A stretch of DNA of 64,000 nt from Sitta carolinensis (taxonomy: Eukaryota; Chordata; Aves; Passeriformes; Sittidae). The notes beneath the pieces were generated by a model, which was not told the origin of the DNA, searched no databases, and was given only the letters and a program-made list of their open reading frames with translations. Where the stretch lies: positions 11,522,452 through 11,586,451 of the forward strand of contig CM063294.1 in the NCBI GenBank assembly GCA_032173965.1, written 5' to 3'. Below are positions 52,526 to 64,000 of the stretch, piece after piece; the stretch's first letter is position 1; each line of letters opens with the position of its first letter. The position numbers were made by a program, and so were the translations under genes.

Positions 52526-53265
52526 CTGCCCTGCCGTGCCCCGGGCTCGGCTCTGTGCCCCGGGCACGCTGCCCTGCCACCCGCCGGGCCAGGGGCGCGC
52601 CCAGCAAGCCAAGACGGGCACGGCAGTAATTGCCAGGAAATGTTTTCCCCGTGCGATTTAGTCGCTGTGATCGCTAAATACTTCAGTCAGAGCTGGGTCT
52701 GTTAATCTACAGCGAGAAAAGGACAAATGAAATCTGTTCCTTGTTGGCTGTCACCTCCCACCCTCCCGCTGCAGGATGCCACCGGTGGGAATTGCTCGCG
52801 GTGCGGGCAGGAGGGGGAAACACACCTCAAATTCCAACCCTCTCCTTCGGAAAACGCTGCTCCGGGCGCCGACTCCAGCCCCTGAGCCCACCAGTTCCCT
52901 GCAACCCCTCCTCCTTCGGGTTCAGGCTGGCTCCCAGGGGCTTCCTTTAACACACTGTGTGTGGAGAAGAGCGGTGCTGTGCTGTGGGTGGGGGTGCTGC
53001 TCCCCGGCGGGCTGTGGCGGGGGGTGCTGCTCCCCGGCGGGGAAGGGCCGTGTGTCGGGCCGGGCAGGAGCAGCTCCATCGCTCCAGCCGCTGCGCTCGG
53101 CTGTGCGCACAGCTCGGCTGCTCCGCCGTGCTCAGAGCAAACCAAGAGCTGCCTCTAGCGGGGCTCCGGGCGAGCAGCTCCTGCCCGGCCCTACCCTGGG
53201 CGCTGCTGCCTGGCTGCGGCGTGTCCCCATCACCCAACAACGGCACGGAGAGGAACCCCACAGCC
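52526..53265. other. GC-rich intergenic DNA between two arrays
   Basis: CpG-rich DNA with an internal duplicated phrase (GGGGTGCTGCTCCCCGGCGG at about 52.99-53.04 kb, two copies about 30-35 bp apart). Several overlapping open frames on both strands reflect composition; none resembles a protein family I know. Confidence 0.5.
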
Positions 53266-53348
53266 TCCCATCCCGTCCCATCCCGTCCCGTTCCCATCCC
53301 ATCCCATCCCATCCCATCCCGTCCCGTCCCGTCCCGTCCCGTCCCACC
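53266..53348. repeat. (CCCAT/CCCGT)n pentamer array
   Basis: Blocks of ATCCC and GTCCC units on the plus strand: two alternating units, then a run of CCCAT, then a run of CCCGT. The two versions differ at a CpG. It is the complement of the GGGAT array at 21.0 kb, with CpG variants. Confidence 0.95.
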
Positions 53349-53865
53349 CCAGCCCCCACCTGCAGCTCCCTTTGTTATCCACGTTTCCCTGGTCCCCTGC
53401 ACGGTGCTGCCCCTCCCGTCACTGTCAGCCCAGCCCCTGGCTCTGAGCTCACCTGCATGTTCTCGTGTTTGGATTCTGCTCTCAGCACATAAAAACCTTG
53501 GCCCAGGCTCCCTTCCAGCTAACAAAAGGAAGCCTTCACTGCTGAGATGAGAGCGGCAGCAAAGGTGCACCCAGCGCTTTGCTGCATCACTCCAAGGACA
53601 GCGTGAAGGGAAGAAAAGCACAGGTGCTCAAGGAAAAGGAGACAACAGCAGGGATGGCTGGCAAAGGATAAACACGTGGACCATGTGTGCTCCTTTCCAG
53701 GGGTGGCTTCCCTGGTGCACTTGGCAATGTCAGGGAATTGGTCTGTCCCATTGTCCCCATGCCTGAGGGGTCACGCTCAGCCCCAGCACTGTGCCCTCAC
53801 ACCTGACTGTGCCCTGTACTGCTCCAAGTGCTGCAGATAGGAGAAACCTTACAAAGGGAAAGCCT
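53349..53865. other. Intergenic DNA, nothing recognised
   Basis: Unique sequence between the pentamer array and the probable LTR. No coding, RNA or repeat feature was seen. Confidence 0.5.
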
Positions 53866-54120
53866 TGTAAAACCATGGCTCAGGCCTGCTGCTTTGGCTA
53901 AGCAGAAAAGCACTGTGGGCAAGTGACTTAGCTGAAGTAGAGGTAGAAAACAAGTTATGTAACAATGGTGTGTTCACATCATTGTGTGTGGTGGTTGGTT
54001 GAATTATGTTTGTTATAGTTTAAAACTATGTAGCTGATAACTGGCTAATTGCCTAAAAAGGCCAGGTTTTTGGAATAAAGCAGCTGTGCTTTGTACCTGC
54101 CTGGGGAATCTGTCACTACA
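53866..54120 (+). mobile_element. Probable solo LTR of an endogenous retrovirus
   Basis: A segment of about 255 bp beginning TGTA and ending TACA. Near its 3' end it has a TATA-like CCTAAAAAGG (about 54,052-54,061), then an AATAAA signal at 54,074-54,079 and a short GT-rich tail before CA. Promoter, polyadenylation signal and R/U5-like end in this order are typical of an LTR. No internal retroviral sequence, primer-binding site or second LTR follows. I see no target-site duplication, so the 5' boundary is uncertain. Confidence 0.45.
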
Positions 54121-57100
54121 GACCCTCACCTCATGTCTAAGGACCTTTCCAAGCCAGGGGATGCTGGAACATGCTGTGGCTGAGAGCTAAGAGATGGGGC
54201 AGCTCATGAGAACAACATCCCCAGGTACTATTTTGGACTCTTGAGGCCATCAAATTCTGTTTTCTCTTATTCAAAAATCTCCTTGTGACAAACCTTCACT
54301 AACTGTCCTCTTGCTTCACCTAGACAATTAGCAGGCAGAAAACCTCACGGTCCTTTTGGAGCTCCTGGCCAGGTGAGCTCCACCAGCATCCACGGGAAGC
54401 AGAGGTCTCCCCTCCCACCTGCTGCTGATCCTCTGCACCTCCCCTTTGTCCAGAGCAAGATTTCCTTGATCCCACACCCAGGGGTGCTGCTCTATACTCC
54501 TGTGCTTCAGGATATGAGCAGCTAGACTGTGAGGCTTCAGAGGAAGGCTGGAAATCCTGAAAACATTGGAATTGAAACGCAGGGAAGAAGGCAATGAGAC
54601 AGAGGTGAATTGGCAGCTGGGGCTGGCACTCCCAGCCCAAATTCACAGGAGGAACAGGGGCTGGCCTTTGCTCCCTGCTGCCAGTCGAGGAAGGTCACTG
54701 TGGTTGAGGCATGGTAAGAGAGTTGCCATTCTGTATGACCACTGATGGTATTTGCAGCTCTGCATTTAAAACTGATGATAAAGGTAATCGAACTGTCAGG
54801 AATAAAGACAGTGGGGAGCTCCCTGGAGCCAGTGAGGGATTCCCTGCTTTCAGTGAGCAGCAACAATTCATATTTCATTTGCACTATGGACTCAGAGCAA
54901 GGAGCAGGGCAGAAGTGCTTTGCAAGAACATGGTAGGAAGGAGCACACAGACACTGAATTTGTCTCTTCTTGAGCAGAGACCTTTTTATGCCATTTTCAG
55001 ATATCACCAGGAAATATTGCAGGGGTTATAAACTTTTCCCAGAAAACAGTTTGAAGAGCAGAAGTCCCTGATGGGATAACAACCGGTAACTTCCTGCAGC
55101 CAGGTGCATCTTGACAAAGAACAACCCCTTTTTCCCCTCCTTGTCCTCTCTCTCAAGGCTTTGATGATGTCCTGCCAGCAGGAACTGCAGCTCTTTAGAT
55201 CTAGCTGAGCGAGGAGGTTCAAGGATCTTTCAGAAACACAGTCTGCAGCTCCAGTGGTGGGGATGAAGGAAGGGGAGAGAGGTGCAAGGACTCTCCAGCT
55301 GCAGAGCCATTGACCTTGATTTGCCAGCCAGCTCCAGAACTCAGCTCTTTGATGGCTGTGGATCCAGAGCTGCAGAATGGAGACCTCTCTTGCTATTCTC
55401 CTTTTGTCATGGCTTTGGCACCCCTCCTGTCTTCTGTCTTCAGAAGTTGTCTCTTTTCTCCTCTTACCTTTGTGCGGTGTCTCGCCAGCAGCGGGGACAG
55501 CTGGCAGCCTTTCTTCCTTTGTGACAGAGTCATCCAGCACGGGGCTGCCTCTGTGCTGATACCGTATCCATGCAACCCTGTGCTCCAAGGATCGTGTTTG
55601 CTTTATTTCTGTGGATTAAAAAAAAGCCCCAAAACCCAGTAAGAAAACAGCCTTGCTCGGAAGAGTTCTAGCAGTTAATTAGTTTCAACATTGCAAGGCC
55701 CACTGCCCAGCAGCTAAAAATCATCGTGTTTGAATGGTGAATTAAGTCAGCCAAGCAATAAATCTGAGCAACAAAACAGTCCCTTTAGCTCAGAGAAGTT
55801 CTCTTTCCCCAAAACACTGAGAAATGGCTTTTTGTGAGAGCCCACAAGGTCATCGAATTAATAAAGCATTTCAAGTAATCTCTGGAAGTGAAGTGACACC
55901 CTGCTGCAAGATATTTGCTGTTAAAGCCAACTTTCTGTAACAGAGTGTGATGCATATAGGATTTCCAAAGCAAACCTGTCCTCTAATTTAGGGCAGGTTG
56001 TCCAAACTCCTTCATGTCTGTTCTGGTCCACTGTCTTCCTCCTTAGTCATTATTTAGGAGAGTTAAGCTTGAGAAAAACTCAGAAGAGAAAAGGAAAAAA
56101 AAATAAAATGAAAACTTGGGATTCTCCCATTGACCAGGCAAGATACTTCTGAATATTTTCCTACACTAAAGTGAAGACACTGAGGAGAGAGAGTGAAATG
56201 CTGAAAATCTCTTGAGATAATTGTGGGACAGGCTCATGTGCTTTGCAGTGGTTGTTTTCCATTCCCCTACCACCCATAAATACAAAGCTTCATGAGACTG
56301 CTGCACCCAGAATACTGGAGCTACTCCTTTGATATGAACAGCACTGGTGTCAGGAACATCTCCATGACCCAGCACACACAGCAAAAAGGTCTAAAGCCCA
56401 AGAAGCAACACTCAGACATCCAGGCATTAAATAAACAAAAGGAGTTTGACTTCCAGTTAAATTCTGCCAGGCCTAACACAGCATGATCTCTCCAGGCAAG
56501 GCAGGCACATAAATCCAAGTATGGCCCCTGCTTTGTGTTGCCCTCCAATTCCTTTCCTCCATGGTTGGGGTGGCCCTGATTTGGGCTGCAGATGTAGCAG
56601 CAGTAGGCATGGAAAGGATGAGATGGGTGATGCATTAAGAGATGCTTTGTGGCAGATATTAGGGAAACCTTTCCAGTAGTCTGGAGAGTTTAGCAGGAGA
56701 ACAGATTGCCTAGGAGATGTGACATCTCTGCCAGCAGCTGTTGTTAAGCCAGGATGGACATCTGTGGCTGAGAACACATCCTAGGTGGCCTCTCATGCCC
56801 CCTTCAAACCCAGGGCTGTTCTCAGTGTCCTATCTCTAGAGGAAAATAGCACGGGACAGAATTTTCACTTTCAGCCCCTGCAGATGGCCCGTAACAAATC
56901 TTACAGGAGAGCAGGGATCGGGGAGGGCAGGAGGAACTCCAGCCAGTTAACTCCAACCCCTTCAGTGGAAGTTTGTGTGATGGCAGCTTCTGCCTTGCAC
57001 TTAGAGCTGAGTATGTTCCTTCACTTTCCACTGAAATGGCTTTTTGCACGTCTGTAGAACCATTTAACATGAAATATGTATTTAATAATACGGTAGCACG

Positions 57101-58930
57101 AAGAGGCACTGACTAGGACAAACATAAATGATGAGATGACCATAGCCTCTGCAATATTGTATCCACTGGGTCCTTTCTCCATGAAATCCTAGCCCAGGTT
57201 CCATTTGCCTTGCATTCACTCAGTACAAACCTCTTCAGAGAGCGTCCAGCCACAGAGCTCTGCCCTCCCAGCCCCCCAGAGCTCACAACGCCCGTGGTGC
57301 TGCAGGCAGCGGAAATCCCAGGGATGCTCAGCCCTCTCCAGCCCCTGAGAGCGCTGACATCCAAACCCTGCAGCACACACGTGGCCGCAGCCCCTGCACA
57401 CTCATTGCCATGCAGTAGGACCCCAGATCCCATATGGAGCCTGGCTGCAGATGGATGGACATATGTGGATGCACTCACATCCCCACTGATGGAAACGGCC
57501 CCGAGCAGCCGGAACGCTCGAGTGTGTGGTTTGCGTTTGGGGCAACAGAGGATTTTTCTCCCATTAAATAAATAAAAGACGTTCAGAGCAACTTGGGATA
57601 AAGCCATTCTAATCCTTTTATTCTTTCCGAAAGGAAAATGATTCCATAATCAGGGTACTGTGCAAACAATTAATTAGCCTAACGCAAATGAAAGGCCTAA
57701 TTGCTCAGTATTATTGCGCTCATTGGCAGCCAGGCGTGACCAAAGAACAGGTACTCTTTTACCAGGGATAAAGAACAACTTTCCAACTTTTAGGGCTTTT
57801 TTTTGGTATTTCAGCATCTAGCAGAATGACTTTTTTTGAATGATGGTGCAATTCTCACTTCTACATGCAAAAGAGCTGGCAGTGTTTGGAGACATCTGAA
57901 TGAGCTGCTATCCAATTAAAAAAAGAGGAAAGAGACTCAGCTGGTGTGAAATGACCTGGCTGAAGGGAAGTCGATAAAGCTGTAACTTGTCTGAGTTGAA
58001 TGACACCACTGGTGTCTCTGCTGTGTCTCCAGCTGGAGACTTCACTCGCAGAAGTGCTCTAACGTTAAGATAAAAATGTATTTTTTAAGGTGTGCACCTA
58101 AAATTAAAGTACAATCATCCTTGATGCAGCTCCCTTTTCAATGATCTATTGTTACCAGATGGAAAAGTGCTCTAAATGGATGCAGATGAATTTGTTCACT
58201 GTGGACAGGATCATGAGGGATCAGGTTACAGGAGCTTTAAAAAAACTGAACTGTTATCATTAATGCATCTCTCATAACAAGGAGATAGAAAGCAGATGCT
58301 GACTGAGTATTGACCTAGCCTGAAAAGTATGGGTCCAATAATTCTTCCTTTAGGCAGCTGTTTCTCTTGGGAAAATCCCCAAATACTCAGCTGCAATGCC
58401 ATTATCTGCTTTGTGCAGCGATTGGCAGCCTGAGGCTCTTCTTTAAGAGCAACGTGTGTGAATTCTGCTCTCATTCACACTTGCCCACCCCCATGGAAGG
58501 CACAACGCAGGGCTGTTCAGCAAGGTGGACTTTTGGTGCTTGGGGTGAGGGATTACAAAAAGAAAGGTGCTTACAATATAGAATAGTACCGGCATATGAA
58601 AAAGGTACAAACAAAACAGATTTATGGTTGAAGGTCACATACACAATGTGAAACAGGGAAGTAAATAAACAAGGGCTTTCCTGAAACCATTTCAGGTCTT
58701 TACCTGTTTGCATATGCAGCTAGGAACAATTATTAGATGCTGTTGAAGACTTTGAGACAGAAAAAAATCCCCCAAAAGACAGGTCCAAAGATGTCATAGC
58801 AGGAATGGTCCTTCAGATGACTGAGTATCCCAATAACCTCTGTCAGGCTGATTAACAACATTCTGCTGAGCTCAATACAGCTGCTACATAACCTTAGAGA
58901 GACAGGCACTCCTCACTTGTAAAACAGAAA
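54121..58930. other. Intergenic DNA downstream of MFAP3, no recognised genes
   Basis: Open frames are of chance length. The part at 57,595-57,760 is a unique AT-rich block with AATTAATTAG and homeodomain-like cores and may be a regulatory element; the part at 57.22-57.54 kb is moderately GC-rich. No repeat or RNA gene was recognised. Confidence 0.55.
57595..57760. promoter_or_regulatory. Candidate conserved non-coding element (unverified)
   Basis: Unique sequence with CTTTCCGAAAGG (a palindrome), CAATTAATTAGCC and a CCTAATTGCTCAG core, lying between GC-richer stretches. Enhancer-like by composition only. Confidence 0.18.
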
Positions 58931-61900
58931 ATTCCAGCAGAACAAGGTTTTTCTTTTCAATTTATTTTGCAAATCTACCAATTCATTTTATGAAAGTATG
59001 AAATCCTAGGTGGTTACATTAAACAGTTACATTACAATCCAGGTAATACAAATAATCGCTACAAAGTTAGTTTTCGGTACTCTTGGATAACAAGTAGATT
59101 TTATATTTTTTAAAATAAGTCACAAAGAAGAGAGAGAATAGCCTTGTGATTGTCAGAGACTTTAGTTTAAAGCAAGGAAACCACAGTAGATTCTCCTCAT
59201 CCTACAAAGGGAGAAACACTTTCAATGTTAATGTTCAATTAGATTCATCAAAGACATTAAGTGCACACATCTACTCTCAGGGTAACAAGAATAGTTCACA
59301 AGTTGTTTGGAAACTGGTGTCAAATTTAATTCTCTGGAAATCACTTTTATCATTTAACATCACCATCGTCCTTGCTTTCAGATGCATAAAAATCCTGTAA
59401 AATGCACAGAGCTCCAAATCCTCTCTAATTGGATTCAGTGGGAGGAGGATCAGTTCCTACATTCAGAAGGTGCTCCTGAAATACTGAAATCCTTAGAAAA
59501 CATCCTCCTTCCCAGGAATGAAATTAATTTAAGGAATGAAATGCTGTAGTAATTCAGGAAAACTCTCAGCTTTGCTGTCCAGCAATTGACACTGTAACTG
59601 CATTCCTGAGGACCTTCATGCATGGTCACTCTTTCCTCTCAACCAGCAACAGGATGCATGAAGACACCAGGTAACTGTGCTCAGCAAGAACTTGGAGTTA
59701 TGCAAATAAAGTATAAAAATCAAAAAAGAGATCAAATCAGTCTTGAAACTGCTCTCCTGACACCCATGTGACACCTCCAGTGTCATTCTGCTGCCTGTAA
59801 GCTGCCACTTCTGATGTGACATCTGTCAATCATAACTGCTCCTTAGGAAGCAATTAAATAGTTTAGATTTTGTAGTGGCATCTCTCACTGTGTGTGTATT
59901 TAGGGGTAACACATCCATATGTTGCATATGATGCAACAGTTCCACAGAAGCAAGAGAGCTGTTTACAGGGAAATAAGGCAGGTGCAGGTACATTCAGATG
60001 GCCTGTGGCACAAAGGAGTTTAAAACAGATCATTCTCTCTCTCAGCCTCCACCTCCTTCAACCAGCGCATCCCAAAGGGTGCAAACTCCCAAATCTCCCC
60101 TCACACATGTGCAACAAACCTGCAGAACCCACTGAAGCACAGAAGTGAAGCCAGCAGCTTCCTTCTTCTAAGAGAGATAGATATTTATCCACAGAGTATC
60201 TTTTAACACTGATAACCTCAGAAAACTTGAAAGAAACCAGACAGGTTACACAAAACTATACAAACTTTTCACCTGGACATAAAGTGCCATCAAACTGTGG
60301 AAGCAAAAAAAAAAAAAAAGTCACTATTGAGGCAGCTAATCGAAGTGTGTACAGAAGGTTTAATTCCCCTGAAGCAGACAAAGTTTGCTACAGTCCTGGA
60401 AATGGCACCAAGCTGGTGGGAATGTTACTGTAATAAAGGGTAGCAATTTCCTTCTTGACTAACACCACTCTTACCCGACAGGCCAAAGGCAACTGGGGTG
60501 ATTTACCTGCTGGCTGACAGCAGGAATTTCCCCAGAAGGTAGTTTAAAATGGTAACAGATGCTGTCATTTCCCTCTCTCTGATATGGTAACTATAATTTG
60601 TTCAGCCCCTTCCTTCGGAGCATGTATCACCACAGACAGCCCCACCCTGCTATTACCACTGTGCCTGCTTGTTTTCACCTCTACTCATGGAAATGTAATG
60701 TCAAATTCTCTTAAGAATCCTGAGCAGACCTCCAGAATCACTTGTTCAACTGACATTTCTGTAATAATAAGGAAAGAAAAAAGAGTTGTGTGAAATTAAA
60801 TGGTGCTCCTGTTGCCAAGTTGTTAAAATTATATGGCAATAAGCTTCCAGTAGTTGTAAGAAATTAATATGTGGAGTGCTTACAAGCTTTACATCTACTA
60901 AATCTCAACAGGATATAAAATGCTATTTAAGTGAGACAACTTACAAATGTTAAGGAGAAAAAAAAAAACAAACAGCACCAAAGAGTACGAGAAGAAAGTA
61001 GATTCTTGTCTGCACTCTGTTTCCTGGAGGATCTCTACAGCTGAGGAAGCCAGGTGGCAGATCCTCGGTGAAGTACTCGTGTGTGTACATATGTCAGCAG
61101 CTGCAGCTCTCCTGGAACCTCTGCAGCACACAAGGCTGGGCTCTATCAGTGAGTCACTCCCCTCCTGCAAACAGTGGCTGGCAAACACCCCAGCCAGCCC
61201 CCCACTCTCTCTGCCACTGCCTCCTGACAGAATCAGCCAGAGCAGAGCCCCTCAGTGTCACTACTTTTCACCTGCTTTATTATAATGCTGTTCAGGAAGA
61301 TGTGCCTGAGACACCTGTCTGTAGATGATAAATTCATTTATTAGTTTTGCCACTATGTGATTACTGTCATCCTTTTCTCACCACAATGTCAAATACAATA
61401 TAAAACTTTGGATTTTCTATAGTGAGTGAAATCAGCATAATGAAAAGCCAGGCAGTGCCAGCAGTGCTGTCACTGCTCCATTCTGTGGGACAGGACCAGG
61501 GTAAGGCGCTTCGGCAATCAGCACCAACTTTAAGCAACAAGCTTTTAGAATACACACAAATTTCCTGCAGATGCACAGAAAACTGAGACCTCCTGGTTGT
61601 TCTCTGTGCTGCTTTGAAACTACAACAATTCATTTAATCCAGCAGCAGATCCTGGCACTACTCTTTTCCTAAGTACAGTACATTTTGATAGCAACACAGA
61701 AGCACATGACACAGATTTGTTCAAGCTCACTATGGTTTTGATGGGCTACACGCACCAAGAGGCAACTCAGAACGAGCACAATTCATCAGGACAACACCAC
61801 TGACTCAAAGGAATTTCAGCTGAACTTTGTGAAGAAAGAAAGAGCTCACAAAGGAAAAGTTCTTATTGCAAGTTGTACTGCTCAGCTTGGTCACTTCTCA

Positions 61901-62227
61901 CACAGATCTGAAGTATCAAAAGCTACCAAGGAGCCAAGGATAAAGAATTCCTGTTTTGTAACTATTTATAACATAGCAAGCCTGTTTGAGAAAGAAAAGA
62001 CCCTGCACAATATTCCAAACAGCCTTTTCTAGCAGACTGGAACTGTAAAATCAACACTGACAGAAAATACACACTTCAGCACTAGTTCTGGCACCTAGCA
62101 ATTTGGAAAACTCTTGTGTACACGGGACTGAGGCAGCTTGTTTGCAGACCCTTTTCTCACAGTACCCTTGGATCACCCGAGCTCCCTTCCCCGCTCAGTG
62201 CATCGCGGGGCTCAGCAGGTGCCCTCC
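58931..62227 (-). other. MFAP3: Probable MFAP3 3' UTR
   Basis: AT-rich, mostly non-repetitive DNA directly after the MFAP3 stop codon, with no splice acceptor-exon pair or coding frame recognised. Extent depends on which polyadenylation site is used. An A15 run lies at about 60,305-60,319, and A or T runs near 60,957-60,968 are the only simple repeats. Confidence 0.4.
58961..58966 (-). terminator. Candidate MFAP3 polyadenylation signal
   Basis: On the minus strand this is AATAAA, followed after about 20 nt by a T/GT-rich stretch (CCTTGTTCTGCTGG then ATTTTCTGTTTT), the usual downstream element. Cleavage near 58,930-58,950 would give MFAP3 a 3' UTR of about 3.3 kb. Nearer AATAAA copies on the minus strand at 61,342-61,337 and 61,281-61,276 could be proximal sites. 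Confidence 0.4.

Positions 62228-64000
<1,773 letters not shown>

Larger units (their letters stand above)
51640..53240. promoter_or_regulatory. Orphan GC/CpG-rich block, possible unannotated promoter
   Basis: CpG-dense DNA about 9 kb from the MFAP3 exon and 37 kb from GALNT10. It has GGGGCGGC-type GC boxes near 51.80 kb and GC-rich parts at 51.64-51.83, 52.14-52.62 and 52.78-53.21 kb, separated by AT-rich DNA at 51.94-52.08 kb. It contains the 48-bp minisatellite. No first exon with a credible coding frame is visible. It could be a non-coding RNA promoter, an MFAP3 regulatory island, or simply GC-rich repeats. Confidence 0.3.

Noticed and set aside
52040..52705. Cys/Pro-rich repetitive frames of about 160-210 codons on both strands
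   Set aside because: They are translation of the 48-bp minisatellite in GC-rich DNA, with no conserved protein features.

Overview
The window is vertebrate nuclear DNA, most likely from a bird. It carries intron-split genes with GT/AG splice sites. It also has a CR1-type LINE 3' end with the typical ATTCTATG octamer tail near 20.16-20.39 kb, and much GC-rich non-coding DNA with minisatellites. Gene identities were read by eye against families I know; no database search was run. The species is not determinable, and a passerine is only a guess.

There are two real genes, both on the minus strand. At 14,517-14,690 lies coding exon 1 of GALNT10, a Golgi polypeptide GalNAc-transferase, ending in a GTGAGT donor. 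Everything from position 1 to that donor is its first intron, so the catalytic exons are outside the window. Its CpG-island promoter spans about 14.34-15.06 kb. Just upstream sit a 14-bp x5 tandem repeat, a perfect Pol III B-box without a tRNA around it, and a 20-bp x5 tandem repeat.

At the other end, 62,228-62,951 is the last coding exon of MFAP3, a single-pass membrane protein with an Ig-like ectodomain. It covers the end of the Ig domain, the transmembrane helix and the cytoplasmic tail. The upstream exons lie beyond position 64,000. The order MFAP3 then GALNT10, read on the minus strand in the same orientation, matches the order I know from human 5q33. The MFAP3 exon is not intact as written: the tail changes reading frame inside a 40-nt GC-rich stretch that contains a perfect 7-bp hairpin.

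The roughly 44 kb between the GALNT10 promoter and the MFAP3 3' end holds no gene I can support. It contains a CR1 fragment, a probable solo LTR (about 53.87-54.12 kb), a 63/64-bp minisatellite (31.85-32.46 kb), a roughly 48-bp minisatellite (52.24-52.53 kb), a 318-bp TCTCC pentamer array (46.68-47.00 kb), two GGGAT-family pentamer arrays in opposite orientation, several homopolymers, an orphan GC-rich block (51.64-53.24 kb), and AT-rich stretches that could be conserved regulatory elements. A non-repetitive 314-codon open frame at 42.9-43.8 kb is statistically odd but resembles nothing I recognise.

I found no CRISPR array, prokaryotic system, viral gene or convincing RNA gene. The observations most worth following are the MFAP3 frame break, the two-class minisatellite, and the B-box in the GALNT10 CpG island.
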